Shown here one piece after another: positions 8,138 to 17,588 of a stretch of 64,000 bases of DNA. Both the position numbers and the translations under genes were made by a program. A model generated the notes under the pieces. It had not been told where the DNA came from and searched no databases. It was given only the letters and a program-made list of their open reading frames with translations. Origin of the DNA: Lacinutrix neustonica (GTDB taxonomy: Bacteria > Bacteroidota > Bacteroidia > Flavobacteriales > Flavobacteriaceae); the NCBI RefSeq assembly GCF_026625145.1, contig NZ_CP113088.1:62001-126000 (forward strand), given 5' to 3'. Position 1 is the first letter of the stretch. The number at the start of each line of letters is the position of its first letter.

Positions 8138-9908
8138 ATGCAGCATTTTAAATCGTCAGATAAAAAAGAGAAAGGAAAACCAAAAGTGACCTTAAAACAG
8201 GCCTTTAAAACAATCATCTCGCCCGAGACGAAAACTTGTTTTTATAGGCTTAGTGCTTATTGTCATTCGCAGTTTGTCTGGATTGGTCTTGCCTTGGCAG
8301 AGTAAAGTATTATTGGATGATGTGGTGCCCAGTAATGACACTAGTAAATTATGGACACTCATTGTAATCGTTATTGTTGCGATTACTATTCAGGCAGTCA
8401 CTTCGTTTTTACTCACAAAAATATTAAGTGTTCAAGCGCAGTATTTAATTTCTGAATTGCGTGCTCAAGTACAAAAGAAGGTTTTATCGTTACCCATTCG
8501 TTTTTTCGACAATACAAAATCGGGCGCTTTAGTATCACGTATTATGACAGATGTTGAAGGCGTAAGAAACTTAATTGGTACAGGTTTAGTGCAATTGGTG
8601 GGCGGTTCGTTTACGGCTATCGTGTCTTTAATTATTTTGATAAAACTGAATGCTTGGATGACACTCTTCGTGTTTGTGCCCCTATCCATTTTCGGAATTA
8701 TCGCATTAAAAGCCTTCAAATACATTCGTCCTATTTTTAGAACCCGAGGCAAAATTAATGCTGAGGTTACGGGGCGTTTAACAGAAACACTGTCTCGGCG
8801 TTCGGGTGATTAAAGCCTTTAATGCCGAAGAACAGGAAAATAAAATTTTCGAAAAAGGGGTCGATAGACTCTATCAAAATGTAAAAAAGAGCTTAACGGC
8901 AACCGCGTTAATGACCAGTTCTTCCACTTTTTTAATAGGAGTCGCCACTACTGGAATCATGGGTATTGGTGGTTATTATATGATGATAGGTGAAATGACT
9001 ACAGGAGATTTTCTGTTCTTTACTTTGGTTTTAGGCTTTATGATAGCCCCTATTGTACAAATGAGTAATATTGGCAGTCAGTTAACAGAAGCTTTAGCCG
9101 GTTTAGATCGTACCGAAGAGTTAATGAATATGGCTACCGAAGAAGACGATACCAACAGAACCATTGCACTTAAAACCTTAAAAGGCGATATGGTGTTTAA
9201 TGACGTGTCTTTTGAATATGAAGCGGGTAAGCCGGTGTTGCACAACATTAGCTTTAAGGCAGATTCGGGTTCGGTCATTGCCTTAGTTGGTAGTTCGGGT
9301 TCGGAAAATCGACCATTGCAGGATTATCTGCGACGTTCTTAAATCCGAAAACAGGAACCATTACTATTGATGGTGAAGATTTATCGCAAGTGAAATTGAA
9401 AAGCTTCAGAAAACATTTAGGCGTGGTATTACAAGATGAATTTTTGTTTGAAGGCACCATTAGAGAGAACATTATGTTTCCGAGACCTAATGCTTCCGAA
9501 GCACAAGTGCAGGCCGCTGTAAAAGCCGCCTATGTGAATGAGTTTACAGACCGTTTTGATGCTGGTTTAGAAACCTTAATTGGAGAAAGAGGCGTAAAAT
9601 TGTCTGGTGGACAACGCCAACGTATCGCCATTGCAAGAGCTATTTTGGCCGACCCTAAAATTATAATCTTAGACGAAGCCACCTCTAATTTAGATACAGA
9701 AAGTGAAGGTTTGATTCAGAAGAGTTTGGCTGAATTAACGAAAAACAGAACGACGATAGTGATTGCCCACCGTTTGAGTACCATTCGTAAAGCCGATCAA
9801 ATTTTAGTGATTGAGAATGGTCGTATTGTAGAACGTGGGAATCATGACGCCCTAATTGCTGCCGAAGGCCGGTATTATGACCTGTATACTTATCAGGCAA
9901 AAATATAA
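8138..9908 (+). CDS. ABC exporter, fused permease-ATPase (MsbA/MdlB type; frame broken at three sites)
   Basis: The permease half has about six membrane segments, starting LVFIGLVLIVIRSLSG, with the typical LPIRFFDNTKSGALVSRIMTDVE coupling region. The ATPase half has Walker A GSSGSGKST, the signature LSGGQRQRIAIARA, Walker B IIILDEATSNLD and the H-loop IVIAHRLST. Three breaks lie at expected CCGG sites. At 8223-8227 CCCGGACG is read CCCGAGACG. At 8794-8798 TCCGGCG is read TCTCGGCG. At 9301-9305 GGTTCCGGAAAA in Walker A is read with one C missing. Repaired, it is one protein of about 590 residues, the normal length for a half-transporter that works as a homodimer exporting lipids or drugs. The next gene starts 14 bases after the stop. 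Confidence 0.88.
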
Positions 9909-9922
9909 TTTGAGTATTGCTT

Positions 9923-10372
9923 ATGATGACTACGAGCTTAATAAAACTATTTCATAAGGATTTAACAAAGCTAAAGCAGGAATTGGAGTGCTATACCAAT
10001 GAAGCGCTTTTGTGGGGCGTTACAGATGGGATCTCTAATTCTACAGGGAACCTGTGTTTGCATATTGTGGGGAACCTCAATCATTTTATTGGTGCCGAAT
10101 TTGGTAACACGGGTTACGTAAGACAACGCGACTTAGAGTTTTCTTTAAAACAGGTTCCCGGAGCTGAATTAATTCAACAAGTCGATCAAGTCATGGTTAT
10201 TGTTGAAAACACTTTAAAGACATTAACCCCTGAGGATCTACAAAAAGATTACCGGCGTCGCGCAGATGAAGATGCCATGACCACCGAATATTTTTTAATG
10301 CATTTAGCCATGCACTTGGCCTACCATTTAGGTCAAATAAATTATCACAGACGGCTATTGGATTCTCATTAA
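9923..10372 (+). CDS. DinB-like / DUF1572 family protein, 149 aa
   Basis: A four-helix DinB-type protein. NLCLHIVGNLNHFIG near residue 45 and the C-terminal block MTTEYFLMHLAMHLAYHLGQ carry the histidines that bind a metal in DinB/YfiT folds, and the protein ends INYHRRLLD as in flavobacterial DUF1572 members. The role is unknown; related proteins include bacillithiol or mycothiol S-transferases, which fits the bshB1 gene in this genome, but that link is an inference. I start at ATG 9923, the first of two ATGs; a TTG at 9917 is less likely. It follows the ABC exporter with a 14-base gap. Confidence 0.75.
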   Translation: MMTTSLIKLFHKDLTKLKQELECYTNEALLWGVTDGISNSTGNLCLHIVGNLNHFIGAEFGNTGYVRQRDLEFSLKQVPGAELIQQVDQVMVIVENTLKTLTPEDLQKDYRRRADEDAMTTEYFLMHLAMHLAYHLGQINYHRRLLDSH

Positions 10373-10454
10373 AAATTTTACAATTTGGTAACTTTTCCAT
10401 AAGATTATTTTAACCAATACCTCTAAAAAGAAGCGTCCCTTTGCTAAAAAAACA

Positions 10455-11087
10455 ATGGAGTTATTTTTAGTCGCCTTTGGGGCCTTATTCTCGATTATGA
10501 ATCCTTTAGGAACCGTGCCTGTTTTTGTGGGATTAACAGAAGAACACAGTAAAAAAGAACGGGCCATCACCGCCTTTTGGACGGCTATAGATGTTCCGGT
10601 CATCCTATTATTGTCCTTTTTTGCAGGGAATTATATCTTGTCTTTTTTCGGGATCAGTTTAAATGCTTTAAAAATCGCAGGAGGTCTCATTATTGCTTCC
10701 TCAGGATTTGCTTTGCTTACTGGTAAATTTAGAGAGCATAAAGGGATGAAATTACAAAGAGTACAAGACGATATTCATTCTCGTGATGCCATCTCACTAA
10801 CCCCTTTAGCCATACCTATGTTGGCTGGTCCGGGAACCATTTCTTTACTGATTAGCTACAAGCAAGACTACCAAAGTACTGTAGATGTTTTAACGATTGT
10901 CGGGGCATTAGTATTAGCAGCGTTAACCATTTATTTAATATTAAAAAGTGCCCATTTTATTGTAAGATTTTTAGGAGCCTCCGGTATTAATGCCTTGTCT
11001 AGAATTATTGGTTTTATCGTTATCGCTATTGGGGTGGAATACATTATTGCCTCGGTGGTTGATATCCTGTCTCATATGCCCTTTTAA
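10455..11087 (+). CDS. MarC family (UPF0056) inner membrane protein
   Basis: 210 residues with six predicted membrane segments. The opening FLVAFGALFSIMNPLGTVPV and the middle AIPMLAGPGTISLLI are the two Asn-Pro-x-Gly/Gly-Pro-Gly repeats typical of MarC/UPF0056 proteins. The function is not firmly known; the name comes from the E. coli mar locus, but deletion there does not change antibiotic resistance. It is followed by a bidirectional terminator shared with the convergent carboxylase operon. Confidence 0.87.
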   Translation: MELFLVAFGALFSIMNPLGTVPVFVGLTEEHSKKERAITAFWTAIDVPVILLLSFFAGNYILSFFGISLNALKIAGGLIIASSGFALLTGKFREHKGMKLQRVQDDIHSRDAISLTPLAIPMLAGPGTISLLISYKQDYQSTVDVLTIVGALVLAALTIYLILKSAHFIVRFLGASGINALSRIIGFIVIAIGVEYIIASVVDILSHMPF

Positions 11088-11088
11088 A

Positions 11089-11123
11089 AAACAAAAAGAC
11101 ACTCTATCCGGAGTGGCTTTTTG
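11089..11123. terminator. Bidirectional hairpin terminator
   Basis: CAAAAAGACACTC, a loop, then GAGTGGCTTTTTG forms a stem flanked by A and T runs between the convergent marC-like and carboxylase genes. Confidence 0.75.
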
Positions 11124-11126
11124 TTT

Positions 11127-12668
11127 TTATAACGGAATGTTTCCGTGTTTTCGTTTTGGTCTATCGACTTCCTTGTTTTCCAGCATAGAAAAAGCCTTGA
11201 TGAGTTTTCGTCTCGTGTCTTTTGGTAAGATCACTTCATCAATAAAACCACGCTCTGAAGCACTGTAGGGGTTCGCAAATAACTCGGCGTATTCGGCTTC
11301 TTTTTCTTTCCACTTTTGTTCGGGATTGTCGGCCGATTTAATTTCGTTTTTAAAAATAATTTCAGCGGCACCCTTGGCACCCATAACCGCAATTTCGGCA
11401 CTAGGCCATGCAAAATTCATGTCTGCTCCAATGTGCTTAGAGTTCATAACATCGTAAGCACCACCATAGGCTTTACGCGTAATAACAGTCACTCGGGGTA
11501 CTGTTGCTTCGCTAAACGCATATAACAGTTTGGCACCATGTACAATGATCCCGTTCCACTCTTGGTCTGTTCCTGGTAAAAAGCCTGGGACATCTTCTAA
11601 TACCAACAAAGGAATATTGAAGGCATCACAGAATCTTACAAAACGCGCAGCTTTTTTAGAACTGTTAACATCTAAAACACCCGCTAAAAACTGTGGCTGA
11701 TTGGCAACAATACCGATACTTCTTCCACCAAGACGTGCAAAACCAACAATAATATTTTCGGCATAATCTTTATGGATTTCATAAAAAGAATCGGCGTCAA
11801 TAATACCGCTAATCACCAGATGCATGTCATAAGGCTTGTTTGCATTGTCGGGAATGATGTGAGACAATGCGTCTCTAAGCTCTTCTTTAAGCTCAAAAGG
11901 CAATAGGGGTGGGGATGTTGTATTGTTTTGTGGCAAATAGCTTAGTAGTTTTTTTATGTCTTCTAAACAGGCAATGTCATTAGCAGATGTTTTGTGAGTC
12001 ACACCAGATTTTGTAGAGTGCGTGCTGGCACCACCAAGTTCTTCTGAAGTTACCGTTTCATTAGTAACGGTTTTAACCACGTTAGGACCGGTAACAAACA
12101 TATAACTGGTGTCTTCCACCATTAAGGTAAAATCGGTCATGGCTGGTGAATACACCGCGCCTCCTGCACAGGGCCCCATAATAGCAGAAATTTGCGGAAT
12201 AACCCCTGAGGCTTGTACGTTTTTATAAAAGATATCCGCATAGCCACCAAGAGAGCGTACGCCTTCTTGAATTCGGGCCCCACCGGAATCGTTTAGGCCA
12301 ATAATAGGGGCGCCAACTTTTACAGCCAAATCCATAACCTTACAAATTTTTTCGGCGTGGGTTTCAGATAAAGAACCACCAAACACCGTAAAATCCTGAG
12401 CAAAAACATACACCAATCTGCCGTTTATGGTACCGTAGCCAGTAACCACACCATCGCCATAAAACTGCTGCTTTTCCATGCCGAAGTCTTTGGTTCTATG
12501 GGTTACTAAAGCACCAATTTCTTCAAAAGACCCTTCGTCTAACAGGTAATTAACACGCTCGCGCGCGGTTAATTTCTTTTTCTCGTGTTGTTTGTCAATT
12601 CTATTTTGCCCACCACCTAAATAGGCCTGTGCTAATTTTTCGTTTAAGTCTTTTATTTTAGAATCCAT
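11127..12668 (-). CDS. Acyl-CoA carboxylase carboxyltransferase subunit (propionyl-CoA type)
   Basis: 513 residues, the normal length for the PccB/AccD5 family. Visible marks are [20 protein letters not shown] and [16 protein letters not shown] (acyl-CoA binding, oxyanion), then in the C-terminal half [17 protein letters not shown] and [15 protein letters not shown] (carboxybiotin site). It transfers the carboxyl group from biotin to propionyl-CoA, acetyl-CoA or another short acyl-CoA; the substrate cannot be read safely from sequence. It is the third gene of the operon accB - accC - this gene, 6 bases after the biotin carboxylase gene. Confidence 0.92.
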   Translation of the reverse strand: MDSKIKDLNEKLAQAYLGGGQNRIDKQHEKKKLTARERVNYLLDEGSFEEIGALVTHRTKDFGMEKQQFYGDGVVTGYGTINGRLVYVFAQDFTVFGGSLSETHAEKICKVMDLAVKVGAPIIGLNDSGGARIQEGVRSLGGYADIFYKNVQASGVIPQISAIMGPCAGGAVYSPAMTDFTLMVEDTSYMFVTGPNVVKTVTNETVTSEELGGASTHSTKSGVTHKTSANDIACLEDIKKLLSYLPQNNTTSPPLLPFELKEELRDALSHIIPDNANKPYDMHLVISGIIDADSFYEIHKDYAENIIVGFARLGGRSIGIVANQPQFLAGVLDVNSSKKAARFVRFCDAFNIPLLVLEDVPGFLPGTDQEWNGIIVHGAKLLYAFSEATVPRVTVITRKAYGGAYDVMNSKHIGADMNFAWPSAEIAVMGAKGAAEIIFKNEIKSADNPEQKWKEKEAEYAELFANPYSASERGFIDEVILPKDTRRKLIKAFSMLENKEVDRPKRKHGNIPL

Positions 12669-12674
12669 GATAGT

Positions 12675-14114
12675 CTAGTTTGGTAAACGTAATCGTTTTT
12701 GATCTTCCATATATTGTTTTACAGCCACTAAGGCTGCAATTTTCGCCTCTTCTTCTTGTTTTGCCTTTAAGGCTTCAGGGGAATAGTATTGTTTCACAAA
12801 ATGCGTATTGAAGTGTCCCGAACGGAAGGCCTCGTGTTCAAAAACAAAGCTTCCGAACGCCAATGTCGTGCTCACGCCTTCAATTTTATAATCATGAATG
12901 GCTTTTAGCATGAGTTGAATGGCTTCATCTCTCGTTTTTCCATACGTGATTAACTTAGAAAGCATGGGATCATAGTAAATGGGAATATCCATGCCTTCTT
13001 CAAAGCCATTATCGACACGAATATTGTCGCCAACAGGCAATTGGTAAACATTTAAATGCCCCACACTGGGTAAAAAATCGTTTAAAGGATCTTCGGCATA
13101 AACGCGCAATTCTAGAGCGTGTCCTGTGATTTTTAAATCGTCTTGTTTTAAAGGCAATACTTCACCACGTGCCACTCGGATTTGAAGTTCGACTAAATCG
13201 GTGTTAGAAATTAATTCGGTAACGGGGTGCTCCACTTGTAGCCTGGTATTCATTTCCGGAAAGTAGAAGTTGTGGGCATCGTCTAAAAGAAATTCAACCG
13301 TTCCAGCACCAACATAATCACAAGCTTTAGCTACTTTTATAGCCGCTTCTCCCATGGTATCACGTAATGCTGGAGTTAAGACCGAGGATGGGGCTTCTTC
13401 AACGACTTTTTGATGCCGCCTCCGGATGCTACATTCTCTTTCAAAAAGATGAATAACATTACCGTGCGTATCTGCCATGACTTGAATTTCTATATGACGC
13501 GGAGAGGCTACATATTTTTCGATAAACACAGACCCATCACCAAAAGCGTTAACCGCTTCACTGATGGCCCTATCCATTTGAGCTTCAAAATCGGCTTCTT
13601 TTTCAACGACACGCATGCCTTTTCCACCGCCACCAGCCGAGGCTTTAATGAGTATTGGAAATCCAATTTGTGTCGCTATAGTTTTCGCTTCAGCAATATC
13701 TGTAATCGCTTCATCGGTTCCAGGAACCATTGGGATATTATAGGCTTTCACAGCTTCTTTAGCCGCTAATTTACTTCCCATCATTTTTATAGCCTTCGAC
13801 TTAGGGCCTATAAAAATGAGGTTGTTTTGTTCTACTTTTTCAGCAAAATCGGCATTTTCACTTAAAAACCCATACCCAGGGTGAATGGCATCTACGTGTA
13901 ACTGTTTTGCGACTTCTATTATTTTATCTCCTAATAAATAGGATTGATTGGAAGGGGATTCCCCAATGAAAACCGCCTCATCGGCATATTTCACGTGTGG
14001 TGCATTTCTATCGATAGTCGAATAAACAGCAACCGTTTTAATGCCCATTTTTTTTGCAGTTCGCATCACGCGAATAGCAATCTCTCCTCTATTAGCAACT
14101 AATAATTTTTTCAT
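12675..14114 (-). CDS. accC: Biotin carboxylase subunit of acyl-CoA carboxylase
   Basis: An ATP-grasp enzyme that carboxylates biotin on the carrier protein with bicarbonate and ATP. The N-terminus is KKLLVANRGEIAIRVMRTA. The glycine loop KASAGGGGKGMRVV is near residue 160, RECSIRRRHQKVVEEAPS near 230 and EMNTRLQVEHPVTE near 290, the last holding the catalytic arginine and metal ligands. About 479 residues, with the C-terminal cap complete. I prefer the second ATG (14114, MKKLL) over 14120. It is the middle gene of the carboxylase operon; two palindromic repeats lie between it and the carrier gene. Confidence 0.93.
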   Translation of the reverse strand: MKKLLVANRGEIAIRVMRTAKKMGIKTVAVYSTIDRNAPHVKYADEAVFIGESPSNQSYLLGDKIIEVAKQLHVDAIHPGYGFLSENADFAEKVEQNNLIFIGPKSKAIKMMGSKLAAKEAVKAYNIPMVPGTDEAITDIAEAKTIATQIGFPILIKASAGGGGKGMRVVEKEADFEAQMDRAISEAVNAFGDGSVFIEKYVASPRHIEIQVMADTHGNVIHLFERECSIRRRHQKVVEEAPSSVLTPALRDTMGEAAIKVAKACDYVGAGTVEFLLDDAHNFYFPEMNTRLQVEHPVTELISNTDLVELQIRVARGEVLPLKQDDLKITGHALELRVYAEDPLNDFLPSVGHLNVYQLPVGDNIRVDNGFEEGMDIPIYYDPMLSKLITYGKTRDEAIQLMLKAIHDYKIEGVSTTLAFGSFVFEHEAFRSGHFNTHFVKQYYSPEALKAKQEEEAKIAALVAVKQYMEDQKRLRLPN

Positions 14115-14120
14115 AGTCAT

Positions 14121-14137
14121 GCCCGCGAATGCGGGTA
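14121..14137. repeat. Short palindrome GCCCGCGAATGCGGGTA
   Basis: CCCGC and GCGGG arms around GAAT, GC-rich against an AT-rich background, in the gap between accB and accC. Similar CCCGC-ATTC-GCGGG palindromes are scattered in flavobacterial genomes. Confidence 0.55.
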
Positions 14138-14169
14138 TCTTATTAATTTAACTTTAATTTTTTTTAATA

Positions 14170-14197
14170 CCTACAAGGTTTTGGAAACCTTGCAGGA
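14170..14197. repeat. Palindrome with CCTACAAGGTTTT and its inverse
   Basis: CTACAAGGTTTT, then GGAAACCTTGCAGG, forms a hairpin with one mismatch. Elements of this CCTACAAGGTTTT type recur in Flavobacteriia intergenic regions. It lies just downstream of the accB stop. Confidence 0.55.
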
Positions 14198-14212
14198 CAA
14201 GCAGTTATTCGA

Positions 14213-14698
14213 TTATTCGAATTCGATCAATAAAACACCTTTCTCAACCGCTGCACCCTTGGTCACAGCAATAGATTTAATAACGCCATCTCTAGGAGAA
14301 AGGATACTATTCTCCATTTTCATGGCTTCAAGGATTAATAAAGGGTGGTTTTCCTCAATAGTGTCTCCAACGGCAACACTAATATCTAAAATTAAGCCGG
14401 GCATTGGTGCTTTTATTGAATTGACTAGTTTTGAGGCACCTACAGCAAACCCCATGTCTTTTATGAGTACATCTAAGGCATCTGAAATGGCCACGGTGTA
14501 TGTATTGTTGTTCACTTTTACAGTGTATTCTTTGTTGTTGAAATTGGCCGCGGTAATTTCCGTTTGAAACGGACTATGGTCTTGTAGAATGTGGCTTTTG
14601 GTGTTTGAAATTTTTATGGCATCTAAGCTAGAAACCTGGTCCTCTGTAATATCAAATTCGGAAGATCCATTGACGTTAACTTTATAAATCGTAGTCAT
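14213..14698 (-). CDS. accB: Biotin carboxyl carrier protein
   Basis: 161 residues. The C-terminal biotinyl domain has APMPGLILDISVAVGDTIE and the biotinylation motif LLILEAMKMEN, whose central lysine carries biotin, followed by KSIAVTKGAAVEKGVLLIEFE. The N-terminal half is a less conserved linker-like domain. It shuttles carboxybiotin between the two enzyme subunits encoded downstream. It is the first gene of the operon. Confidence 0.92.
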   Translation of the reverse strand: MTTIYKVNVNGSSEFDITEDQVSSLDAIKISNTKSHILQDHSPFQTEITAANFNNKEYTVKVNNNTYTVAISDALDVLIKDMGFAVGASKLVNSIKAPMPGLILDISVAVGDTIEENHPLLILEAMKMENSILSPRDGVIKSIAVTKGAAVEKGVLLIEFE

Positions 14699-14788
14699 AA
14701 ATTGGTGTTTGAAAGGTCATTATAATGAGTTATAAAAATAGGCTTTTGATCTAATAGTTTATTCGTTTGAGTAAAAAATTATGGGGTT

Positions 14789-15457
14789 TTAAAATGAGAC
14801 GCCATTTGATGTTTTCGTATGGCTTTTCTCGGATAAGAAAACACCAATAAATAAAGAGATAAAAGCACCAACCCAAATACCAGGAATAAAATCGATGAAC
14901 AAAAAGAAATCATAAGTACCATGAAACAAGATGGCTAACAATAACCCGGCGAGATTTAGCTTTATTCTGTTATTCGAGAACTTGGCTTTTCCCATAAAAT
15001 AGCCCATTAAAATTCCAAAAGTGGCATGGGCAGGCACCGCAGTAAAAGCCCTTAATAAGGCAGTGGACGGCCCGCTTTCTAAGACATACATAATGTTTTC
15101 TGTCGCTGCAAATCCCATAGAAACCATCACGGCATATACGATACCATCAAAAGGCTCATTAAACGCGACTCTGCGTTGTGCAAATAATAAAACGATAAGG
15201 TATTTGCTTAATTCTTCACTAAAACCTACAACAAAAAAGGCCTGTACGAATTGTTGTAGCACACTTAAACCGTTGGTTAGTGGGGCCACTACATGAAAAA
15301 CACTATAAAGAAGTGTGGTGATAATGATACTAACCACTGCGCCCAAGAGAAAAGAAACGAAGAGTAAACCTGTGGGCTCTTTTTCGTATTTATCTTTTAA
15401 ATAAATATAAACGATAACTGTAAATATAGGTGCAAGCGCAAAGACAATTAAATCCAT
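14789..15457 (-). CDS. PrsW family intramembrane protease
   Basis: About 222 residues with seven or more membrane segments. The PrsW marks are visible: GFSEELSKYL near residue 80 with the paired glutamates, FDGIVYAVMVSMGFAATENI near 105 and HATFGILMGYFMG near 145. PrsW is a site-1 protease for an anti-sigma factor in Bacillus; the target here is unknown. It is a single gene between the carboxylase operon and a repeat-rich gap. Confidence 0.88.
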   Translation of the reverse strand: MDLIVFALAPIFTVIVYIYLKDKYEKEPTGLLFVSFLLGAVVSIIITTLLYSVFHVVAPLTNGLSVLQQFVQAFFVVGFSEELSKYLIVLLFAQRRVAFNEPFDGIVYAVMVSMGFAATENIMYVLESGPSTALLRAFTAVPAHATFGILMGYFMGKAKFSNNRIKLNLAGLLLAILFHGTYDFFLFIDFIPGIWVGAFISLFIGVFLSEKSHTKTSNGVSF

Positions 15458-15480
15458 AAAACGAAAGTATGAAAAATAAA

Positions 15481-15811
15481 AAGAACCCTCCTAATTTCCT
15501 TTTCAGAAATCATATCGCCCTTTTTTAAAAGGTAGGAGCAGAATGATTAAACTTTATTGCTAGCTGATTAAATAATTAAATTTGAATAATTAAAGAATGA
15601 AAGCAAATAATAAGGAATCCAGTAAAAAAAAAGCAAATAGTCTTAACTATCTATAGTAAATGAGTAGTATTCAGTAAGCAAAGTGGTGTAAGTGAGATTG
15701 AGTAAGCAAAGCAGAGTGGTGCTCTCCTCTTTTTTTTAAAGAGGAGAATGAATTCAGATTTTTCTTAAAAAATCAGAAGAAAGAGGAGTTAAAATCAGAA
15801 GAAAGAGGAGT
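15481..15811. other. Non-coding gap with small repeats and hairpins
   Basis: No gene is visible. The gap holds a weak hairpin of CCTCCTA and TAGGAG (about 15489-15535), two AGTAAGCAAAG direct repeats near 15675-15715, a hairpin of CTCCTCTTT and AAAGAGGAG (15723-15746), and two adjacent direct copies of AATCAGAAGAAAGAGGAGTT (about 15770-15812). The stretch looks like worn-down interspersed repeats. Confidence 0.5.
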
Positions 15812-16405
15812 TTAAAATGACGCTATTCTTTTCTGAATACGCTCTAAAACGAATTCATAATATTTTCTATTACTTGCTACAAAATGCCCATTCGTTTCAG
15901 AATGTTGTAGTAAGTCTTTAAACGTTGCTATGGAAACCAGTTTTATAGCTTCCACTTCTTCATTTTGAAGCACTAACGCATGAATATCAACTTTTAATTC
16001 CGCAATAAACGTATGATGAAATTCATTATCAATAATGCCATTGGGATAGGTTTGAAAACATTCGAAAACGCCAATTTTATGTAAATCGGTTTCTAAAATT
16101 GTCAGCCCGATTTCTTCTTCAATTTCTCTTACAGCACCGTGGGTTAAGGTCTCACCGGCATCAATATGACCAGCGACGCTAACATCCCAAAGTAACGGGC
16201 AAATGGCTTTTGTAGCTGCGCGTTGCTGGAGCAGTATGTGGCCTTCAGCAGTATAAAACCAAATATGTACGGTGTTATGGTAATAGCCCTTACTATGAAT
16301 TTCAGATTTTAAAGCTGATGTTCCAGTGGGTGCTCCTGATTTAGTGACTATATCAATATATTCTTCCAAAATTAATTCGTTTTTTTTAAAACTGAAGTCA
16401 GACAT
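15812..16405 (-). CDS. NUDIX hydrolase, isopentenyl-diphosphate isomerase-like
   Basis: 197 residues with a complete NUDIX box GHIDAGETLTHGAVREIEEE near residue 85, which binds magnesium and the diphosphate. The N-terminal half, with YIDIVTKSGAPTGTSALKSE then HNTVHIWFYTAEGHILLQQR, is that of the Idi-like NUDIX group, which hydrolyses or isomerises diphosphate substrates. The exact substrate is not clear. The start overlaps the 3' end of the upstream aminotransferase gene by about 34 bases, so the two are likely cotranscribed. Confidence 0.85.
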   Translation of the reverse strand: MSDFSFKKNELILEEYIDIVTKSGAPTGTSALKSEIHSKGYYHNTVHIWFYTAEGHILLQQRAATKAICPLLWDVSVAGHIDAGETLTHGAVREIEEEIGLTILETDLHKIGVFECFQTYPNGIIDNEFHHTFIAELKVDIHALVLQNEEVEAIKLVSIATFKDLLQHSETNGHFVASNRKYYEFVLERIQKRIASF

Positions 16406-17538
16406 TTTACAAGCTTGCTAAAATCTTCAGTAGTATTAAATAAATGACACGAAATCCTGATGTAATTCCCTCTAAACTACACGAATATGTTTTCTGATTT
16501 TAATGCCGTTTTAAGGGCCGTTACCTCTAGGTTTTTAGGTAATTTAATACCAAATAAATGATGTGTTCTGTAATTAGCATCCTCAATCTCGCAACCTAAG
16601 GCTTCTAATGCTTCAACAGCCGCTTTAGAAATGTTCGGCAATAAGTTTGAATGGCTTCGGTGTCCATTCTATAATTTGTTTTAAAGCTTCGATCTGCATT
16701 TTTACATAAATAAAATTGCCGCTTTCACCAACACAATATCGGTTTGCTAAGGGTTTGTATTCCGGTTGGTAATGAGTTAATCCGGCAAAATTTTCACTGT
16801 TTAATCGATTCGTCCAGTTTTCTTCAATGGGTGCGCCGTGATCAAAATAGGCACCATAATAAGCATAAGCACAACCATAGGGACCAAATAACCATTTATA
16901 ACCTGCACAAATAAGGGCATCGGGTTGAATCTCTTGTACCGAAAACGGTAATGCGCCCACCGATTGACTGCCATCAATGATGAGTAAAGCACCATGCTGT
17001 CTACTTTTCGCTCTAATGGCTTTTAAATCGAATAAACTACCATTAGACCAATGGATATTTCCCATGGCAACCACAGCTGTTTGATCTGTAATGGCCTCTA
17101 AAATAGCTTCGTTCCAAAGTTTAACTTTGTCGGTGGTTACATTAGGAGCAGCAATGGTTTTGATTGTTGCCTGATATTTATCTGCTAATTTTTGCCAGGA
17201 ATAATAGTTGCTTGGAAACTGTTCGTCTATGATTAAAATGTCATCATTTTCTTTTAAAACAATATTATTTGCAACCGTAGCCATCCCATACGAGACGGAA
17301 GGAATAGTTGCAATGCGATCAGGGTCAGCAACAGCTACCAATTTTGCAAACAGTTTTTTTAGTGTCATTACCGGTTCAAAATAATCTGGACCTGTAATGG
17401 TATGAGGCCTGTTTTTTTGTTTTAACCCTTCTAAACCAGCCTCGTAAATGGCTTTAAAAGCGGGTGATTGGCTTGCGGTGTTTAAATAGGTAATCGCTTC
17501 GGAATGTCGAATAAATGCTTTTTGTTCTGTAAATCCAT
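16372..17538 (-). CDS. Class V aminotransferase / cysteine desulfurase-like PLP enzyme (four interruptions)
   Basis: PLP-fold type I protein. IVLKENDDILIIDEQFPSN and AIPSVSYG-like substrate loop residues come first. The block GALLIIDGSQSVGALPF carries the PLP-binding aspartate, and ICAGYKWLFGPYG carries the PLP lysine. Start ATG 17538 gives MDLQNKKHLFDIPEAITYLNTASQSPAF once a missing base at 17498-17502 is restored (CCGGAAG read CCGAAG). Two more lost bases at CCGGAA sites lie at 16656-16660 and 16634-16638. A TAG at 16477-16479 interrupts VxxRGNYIRIS, a normal C-terminal block, and is not a CCGG site. Repaired, it has about 388 residues, usual for the family. It follows the M42 peptidase gene after a terminator. 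Confidence 0.75.
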
Positions 17539-17553
17539 GTCGTGTTTGAGAAT

Positions 17554-17578
17554 AAAAAAAGCCTCAATAAAGAGGCTT
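17554..17578 (-). terminator. Terminator after the M42 peptidase gene
   Basis: On the minus strand AGCCTC-TTTATT-GAGGCT is followed by seven T, 10 bases after the peptidase stop. Confidence 0.85.
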
Positions 17579-17588
17579 AATAGGTATA

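Noticed and set aside
8138..9908. Reading the ABC exporter and other broken genes as separate short genes or as pseudogenes
   Set aside because: Each piece carries a consecutive part of one known family, the breaks are single bases at the same motif, and normally conserved housekeeping genes are hit just as often.
10355..10603. Minus-strand frame opposite the start of the marC-like gene
   Set aside because: It overlaps the start of a clear MarC protein and has no ribosome-binding site or domain.
12962..13769. Long frames on the plus strand opposite the biotin carboxylase gene
   Set aside because: They are shadows of a strongly conserved gene, with no start signal or family match.
15481..15811. 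Non-coding RNA gene in the repeat-rich gap
   Set aside because: The hairpins are short and A/G- or T/C-rich, with no promoter box or terminator that would define a transcript.
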